Below are positions 12,290 through 15,879 of a stretch of DNA of 15,879 bases, in pieces; the first letter of the stretch is position 1, and every line of letters starts with the position of its first letter. The notes beneath the pieces are model-generated. The model did not search any database and was not told where the DNA came from. It saw nothing but the letters and a program-made list of their open reading frames with translations. This DNA is from Chlorobiota bacterium. GTDB taxonomy: Bacteria; Bacteroidota; Ignavibacteria; Ignavibacteriales; Ignavibacteriaceae. Made by a program: the position numbers and the translations under genes. The stretch spans positions 1 to 15,879 of the forward strand of contig RHKR01000008.1 in NCBI GenBank assembly GCA_008363265.1, given 5' to 3'.

Positions 12290-13701
12290 CTCAAATACGC
12301 GTCTATTGCCTGCGCGGCTTTGCGGCCGGCTCCCATGGCGAGGATAACTGTTGCTCCTCCAGTAACGATATCACCTCCGGCGAAAACGCCTTTCTTTGAG
12401 GTTTTCATCGTTTCCTGATCGACCACAATGTTTCCCCACTTGTTGAATTCAAGTTCGGGGGTGGTCTTTTTGATAATGGGGTTTGAGCCGTTGCCGATGG
12501 CGATTACCGCCATGTCGATCGGCATGACATACTCTGAACCCTGGATAGGAACGGGACGTCTTCTGCCCGATGCATCGGGTTCACCAAGTTCCATCTTCTG
12601 AAGTTTTACGCCGTGAAGCCAGCCGGCATCATCACCGAGGAATTCGAGCGGATTGGTGAGCATTATGAACTCGATACCTTCTTCCTTCGCGTGATGAACC
12701 TCTTCGATCCTTGCAGGCATCTCAACTTCACTTCTTCTGTAAACTATGCAGGCGTGGGCAGCACCGAGCCTTTTGGCTGTTCTTACGGCATCCATCGCGG
12801 TGTTACCGCCTCCGAATACTGCGACATTTTTCCCTTTTACATCGAAAACAGGAGTGTCATATTCGGGGAACTTGTAGGCCTTCATCAGATTCACACGGGT
12901 GAGAAACTCATTGGCAGAGTAAATTCCGTTATAGTTCTCACCGGGAATGTTCATGAAGTATGGAAGCCCGGCACCAACGCCAACAAACACGGCATCGTAA
13001 CCTTCGTTCGTCATAAGCTCATCAACAGTATCGGTGAAGCCGATAACAGCGTTGGTTCTGAACTCAACACCCAGATTCTGAAGTGCCTCCACTTCGGCAT
13101 GAACAATCTCTTTCGGAAGTCTGAACTCGGGAATACCATAAATGAGCACGCCGCCGAGCTCATGCAGTGCTTCAAAAACAGTTACATCGTGCCCTTGCTG
13201 GATCAGTTCACCGGCGCAGCTCAAGCCTGCGGGTCCCGATCCGATGATGGCAACTTTTTTTCCCGTCTTAGGTTTAATATCCGCTGGACGGATGCCAACG
13301 GTCTGGCGCTCATAGTCGGCCACAAATCTCTCTAGCCTTCCGATGGCGACCGATTCACCTTTAACGCCGGTGACGCAAACTGCTTCACATTGCTCTTCCT
13401 GCGGACAAACCCTGCCGCACACAGCGGGGAGCACATTGTTTTCTTTAATTTTTGATGCAGCGCCGAGGAAATCACCTTCGGCCACGAGTTGTATAAAATC
13501 TTTTATCTGAACTCCGACGGGGCATCCCTCAACGCATTTCGGCTTCGGGCACTGGAGGCATCTTTCGGCCTCAAGTCTGGCGAGTTCCTCGGTGAATCCG
13601 AGATTCACTTCAAGAAAATTTGCACTGCGTTCTTTTGCGTCCTGTTCGGGCATTGGCTGGCGAGGGATCTGCATCCGCTCTTTTTTAGTTAACTGTGCCA
13701 T
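12277..13701 (-). CDS. nfnB: NADH-dependent ferredoxin:NADP+ oxidoreductase large subunit (NfnB; GltD-like)
   Basis: The protein has 474 residues. Domain order: an N-terminal double [4Fe-4S] domain with Cys48, 51, 56, 60 and Cys95, 99, 105, 109; an FAD Rossmann motif 'AIIGSGPAGLSCAGEL' (~151-166); an inserted NADP(H) Rossmann 'VAVFGGGNTAMDAVRTAKR' (~293-311) followed by 'YRRSEVEMPAR' (321-331); and a closing FAD motif 'GVFAGGDIVTGGATVILAMG' (438-457). This is the layout of the glutamate synthase small subunit (GltD) and of NfnB. With nfnA directly upstream (21-nt gap), electron-bifurcating NfnAB is the best call: NADPH is the substrate at this subunit, and the bifurcating FAD passes electrons to ferredoxin through the 4Fe-4S clusters and to NAD+ through NfnA. 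No large glutamate synthase subunit is nearby. GltD or sulfide dehydrogenase SudA are alternative family names. Confidence 0.87.
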   Translation of the reverse strand: MAQLTKKERMQIPRQPMPEQDAKERSANFLEVNLGFTEELARLEAERCLQCPKPKCVEGCPVGVQIKDFIQLVAEGDFLGAASKIKENNVLPAVCGRVCPQEEQCEAVCVTGVKGESVAIGRLERFVADYERQTVGIRPADIKPKTGKKVAIIGSGPAGLSCAGELIQQGHDVTVFEALHELGGVLIYGIPEFRLPKEIVHAEVEALQNLGVEFRTNAVIGFTDTVDELMTNEGYDAVFVGVGAGLPYFMNIPGENYNGIYSANEFLTRVNLMKAYKFPEYDTPVFDVKGKNVAVFGGGNTAMDAVRTAKRLGAAHACIVYRRSEVEMPARIEEVHHAKEEGIEFIMLTNPLEFLGDDAGWLHGVKLQKMELGEPDASGRRRPVPIQGSEYVMPIDMAVIAIGNGSNPIIKKTTPELEFNKWGNIVVDQETMKTSKKGVFAGGDIVTGGATVILAMGAGRKAAQAIDAYLRGEQ

Positions 13702-13722
13702 TGGTTCTCTTTGGTAAGGATT

Positions 13723-14583
13723 TTAATTGTTGTTAACCGCTTCGGCGTACTGTTTGTCGATGTTGCATACATGCCTTTCGAGAGCATCGTGCTCCTCGTG
13801 GCGGTATGTGTTGTTTCGCTTCATTAGCAACGGAAAGTCAACCTCATGCGCATCAAACTCGGGTCCGTCAACACAGACAAACACAGTTTTGCCACCGACT
13901 ACCGCGCGGCAACCGCCGCACATTCCCGTGCCGTCAACCATCACGGGGTTAAGGCTCACAACTGTTTTAATTCCGTAAGGTCTGGTAACTTCCGCGACTG
14001 CCCTCATCATCGGAATGGGGCCGATGGCGAGTACAAAATCGATCTTTTTGCCCGATTCGATCAGGTCTTTAAGTTGTCCCGTTACGAAGCCGTGGTAGCC
14101 GTAGCTGCCATCATCGGTGGTTACATACACTTCATCGCAGATCTCGCGGAGGTCGTTCTCAAGGATGACATACTCTTTCGATTTGCCGCCGATGATTGAA
14201 ATGGTGTGATTGCCGGCTTCCTTCAGAGCTTTGGCGGTCGGGAAAGCGATTGCAGTACCGACACCTCCGCCGATGCTTACAGCAGTTCCGAAGTTTTCAA
14301 TATGGGATGGAATTCCGAGCGGACCAACGACATCCATAAAATAGTCGCCGGCTTCGTGTGAATTGATCTCTTTTGTGGTTTTGCCTATTCCCTGCACGAT
14401 AATGGTGATCGTACCCTTCTCAACCGACGCGTCGGCGATGGTAAGGGGGATCCTCTCTCCCTGGTGTGAAATTCTGACAATAACGAACTGACCTGCTTTT
14501 CTCTTCGCGGCTATCTTGGGGGCCTCGATCACAAATCTTTTGATCTCTGGCGCCAGAAACTCTGCCGAAACTATTTTGAACAT
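13723..14583 (-). CDS. nfnA: NADH-dependent ferredoxin:NADP+ oxidoreductase small subunit (NfnA; SudB-like)
   Basis: The protein has 286 residues. An FNR-type FAD domain has 'GERIPLTIAD' (42-51), the R-x-P-L-T flavin signature. The NAD(H) domain has 'SIGGGVGTAIAFPTAKAL' (103-120), and a C-terminal [2Fe-2S] loop reads 'DGTGMCGGCRAVVG' followed by 'VFVCVDGP'. The candidate cluster ligands are Cys222, Cys225 and Cys237, with Asp217 just before; NfnA proteins are known for an unusual three-Cys plus one-Asp [2Fe-2S] site, and this spacing fits. The domain set is shared with the dihydroorotate dehydrogenase electron-transfer subunit PyrK, but adjacency to nfnB makes NfnA the better call. It lies 13 nt after rseC and 21 nt before nfnB. 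Confidence 0.87.
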   Translation of the reverse strand: MFKIVSAEFLAPEIKRFVIEAPKIAAKRKAGQFVIVRISHQGERIPLTIADASVEKGTITIIVQGIGKTTKEINSHEAGDYFMDVVGPLGIPSHIENFGTAVSIGGGVGTAIAFPTAKALKEAGNHTISIIGGKSKEYVILENDLREICDEVYVTTDDGSYGYHGFVTGQLKDLIESGKKIDFVLAIGPIPMMRAVAEVTRPYGIKTVVSLNPVMVDGTGMCGGCRAVVGGKTVFVCVDGPEFDAHEVDFPLLMKRNNTYRHEEHDALERHVCNIDKQYAEAVNNN

Positions 14584-14596
14584 TGATCTACCGTGT

Positions 14597-15055
14597 TTAG
14601 TGATCCACTGACTGAAAAGACTTCTTTATTTTTATCGTTTTGGGAAGGTTCTCCTTTTTAACCGTGGTCTTGGTTCCTCTGATCTTTATGGTTGCATAGT
14701 AGACAAGAAGTGCCGCCACGCCCGCTGTGAATGCCACAACCTCCTTCAGTGAGGAGCCTTCCAGGAAATAAATAATAATTCCAATTACAAATATGAACAA
14801 AAATAACGGAATTCCATATACCATTATTACAGCCTTCAGCAGGTCGGAACCTTTAACCTCGATCACCACTTCATCGCCCGGTTTCGAGTTAAGTCTGTCG
14901 AGCACCGTAAGTTTGGAATAGACACCACCGTCGTTGGTGGAGCAGAAAGGTCTGGCCGCGCAAGATTTGCAGTTGCCTTTGTCCATTATGGCAACCTCAG
15001 CAAGGTCGCCCCGTTTTTCAATAACTATTCCTTCTTCGGTGAAGACTTCCATCAT
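14597..15055 (-). CDS. rseC: RseC/MucC-family membrane protein (SoxR-reducing system type)
   Basis: The protein has 152 residues. The N-terminal soluble domain has a cysteine cluster 'CKSCAARPFC' (Cys29, 32, 38), and 'EEGIVIEKRGDLAEVAI' (7-23) opens like RseC/MucC proteins. Two transmembrane helices follow (~74-98 and ~105-123), then a Lys-rich cytoplasmic tail. In Enterobacteria RseC acts with the Rsx (Rnf-like) complex to reduce SoxR; in Bacteroidota and Ignavibacteria relatives commonly accompany rnf genes, where it may insert, stabilise or reduce the complex. Here it lies 9 nt after rnfB and 13 nt before nfnA, which supports a redox-complex accessory role over a sigma-E role. The first of two adjacent ATGs is chosen; AGGA lies at the usual distance. 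Confidence 0.8.
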   Translation of the reverse strand: MMEVFTEEGIVIEKRGDLAEVAIMDKGNCKSCAARPFCSTNDGGVYSKLTVLDRLNSKPGDEVVIEVKGSDLLKAVIMVYGIPLFLFIFVIGIIIYFLEGSSLKEVVAFTAGVAALLVYYATIKIRGTKTTVKKENLPKTIKIKKSFQSVDH

Positions 15056-15064
15056 GGGGTCCTG

Positions 15065-15868
15065 TCAGTTTATCTCGATCATTCTGATCGCTTTGGTGGT
15101 GCACTTCTCGAAGGGGATTTTATCCGTATCGAGCAGGTCATAGTTTACAACGGCAAGGTTATTGTCCATGACAACTCCTCCATCAGATTTCCTGGCGCAA
15201 ATGCTGCATCCCATGCAGGAGACAGAGCAAACAGCCTTTGAAGTTTTGGGGTCATCGTGGCTCTTGCAGAAAACAAACACTTTTCTGTTGGCCGGATGCA
15301 TTTCAATAATGCTTCTCGGACAGGCTTTCTCGCACATTCCGCAACCGGTACAGAGGGATTCAATTACGACGGGAAGACCATCGTCACCCATTACCATGGC
15401 ACCGAAGGGGCATGCAGTTACGCAGTCTCCGCCGCTTAAACAGCCATAAAAACACATCTTATCGCCGCCTGAAAGAAGGTCCATCGCGCTGCAAGTCACC
15501 GGTCCGTGATAAGTCGTGTATTTCTTTACCGCCTCCTTGTTCCCGCCGCGGCAAAGAACCCTGGGAAGGAAACGAACAACCTCGCCCGCTTCTTCGCCCA
15601 TTATCCGGGCGACTGAAAGCGCGGTTTCGGAACCACCTACGGGACAGCCGTTGGTCTTGGCTTTTCCTTCCACAACATTCACTGCGAAGTCGTAGCAACC
15701 CGCGTATCCGCAACCGCCACAGTTCGCACCGGGCAGCACTTCGTTAACTTCACCGATAAGGGGATTTTCTTCCACTCTTAATTTTTTATCCGCGATGGCG
15801 AGCGCCCCGGCAAAGATGAAGCCGAGCCCTCCCATTGTGGCAAGCGCGATCAAAAACTGAGTGTCCAT
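15065..15868 (-). CDS. rnfB: Rnf electron transport complex subunit B (long form)
   Basis: The protein has 267 residues. An N-terminal membrane helix (~5-26) is followed by a Cys cluster 'NCGGCGYAGCYDF' with a later Cys (Cys50, 53, 58, 75), which holds the first [4Fe-4S]. It is followed by ferredoxin-like motifs 'CFYGCLSGGDCVTACP' (Cys139, 143, 149, 153) and 'CTGCGMCEKACP' (Cys173, 176, 179, 183), and a fourth group 'CSVSCMGCSIC' (Cys214, 218, 221, 224). This is the long RnfB of anaerobes such as clostridia and Thermotoga, not the ~190-residue proteobacterial RsxB. RnfB accepts electrons from reduced ferredoxin and feeds the ion-pumping Rnf complex. GGAG (15877-15874) supports the ATG at 15868. 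rnfC, D, G, E and A are not in the window; they may lie upstream to the right or elsewhere. Confidence 0.9.
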   Translation of the reverse strand: MDTQFLIALATMGGLGFIFAGALAIADKKLRVEENPLIGEVNEVLPGANCGGCGYAGCYDFAVNVVEGKAKTNGCPVGGSETALSVARIMGEEAGEVVRFLPRVLCRGGNKEAVKKYTTYHGPVTCSAMDLLSGGDKMCFYGCLSGGDCVTACPFGAMVMGDDGLPVVIESLCTGCGMCEKACPRSIIEMHPANRKVFVFCKSHDDPKTSKAVCSVSCMGCSICARKSDGGVVMDNNLAVVNYDLLDTDKIPFEKCTTKAIRMIEIN

Positions 15869-15879
15869 ATCAACTCCGT

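Noticed and set aside
12049..12399. 116-codon plus-strand open frame in the hepT-nfnB spacer
   Set aside because: Translation is basic and low in structure, the start has no ribosome-binding site, and it runs antisense into the nfnB 3' end and through its terminator.
12613..13335. 240-codon plus-strand open frame opposite nfnB
   Set aside because: It lies wholly antisense to nfnB, whose Fe-S and Rossmann motifs are unambiguous; the antisense translation shows no domain-like pattern and no ribosome-binding site.
12277..13701. Glutamate synthase small subunit (gltD)
   Set aside because: Same fold, but no large GOGAT subunit is nearby and an NfnA/SudB-type partner is directly upstream, so NfnB is the better fit.

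Overview
The window reads as Bacteroidota/Chlorobi-group DNA, most likely Ignavibacteria-like. Supporting signs are a textbook Bacteroidota-type promoter (TTG-N20-TATATTTG), a four-helix-bundle (S23-type) gene remnant, a TonB-dependent receptor C-terminus, a DUF4292 lipoprotein, and intergenic tandem repeats with a 7-nt period. This is an inference from protein families and motifs; no database search was run.

The window appears to be two different DNAs joined near position 4040. Left of that point (1-~4040) the sequence is AT-rich (hand counts: 20/60 G+C at 841-900, 19/60 at 3661-3720). Right of it the sequence is much richer in G+C (39/60 at 4681-4740, 34/60 at 13201-13260). At the joint, a minus-strand LytTR response regulator has lost its start and the first half of its receiver domain, and a plus-strand TonB-dependent receptor has lost everything except its last ~50 residues. 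Either the contig is a metagenomic assembly chimera or this is a recent recombination breakpoint.

Left part: the C-terminus of a class V aminotransferase (cut by the window edge); an intergenic stretch with REP-like palindromes; a cytidylate-kinase-like protein; a bidirectional terminator; a convergent CoA-acylating aldehyde dehydrogenase with its own promoter and an unusual C-terminal tail; a broken four-helix-bundle gene flanked by inverted heptamer arrays; and the truncated LytTR regulator.

Right part, 4040-10058: the receptor fragment, a repeat-rich spacer, then two minus-strand units. The first is a dicluster ferredoxin translationally coupled to a geranylgeranyl-reductase-family flavoprotein. 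The second is a three-gene envelope unit: TPR lipoprotein, DUF4292 lipoprotein, and an EnvC-like coiled-coil protein with a degenerate LytM domain. The last two genes use TTG starts placed at the preceding stop codon.

Right part, 10059-12034: a plus-strand group with a small membrane-anchored protein, an outer-membrane beta-barrel protein and a MNT/HepT (nucleotidyltransferase/HEPN) toxin-antitoxin pair.

Right part, 12270-15879: a minus-strand redox operon running rnfB, rseC-like, nfnA, nfnB and ending in a hairpin that contains the nfnB stop codon. It places the ferredoxin-handling subunit of the Rnf ion pump beside both subunits of the electron-bifurcating NADH-dependent ferredoxin:NADP+ oxidoreductase, which suggests joint control of ferredoxin, NADH and NADPH pools.
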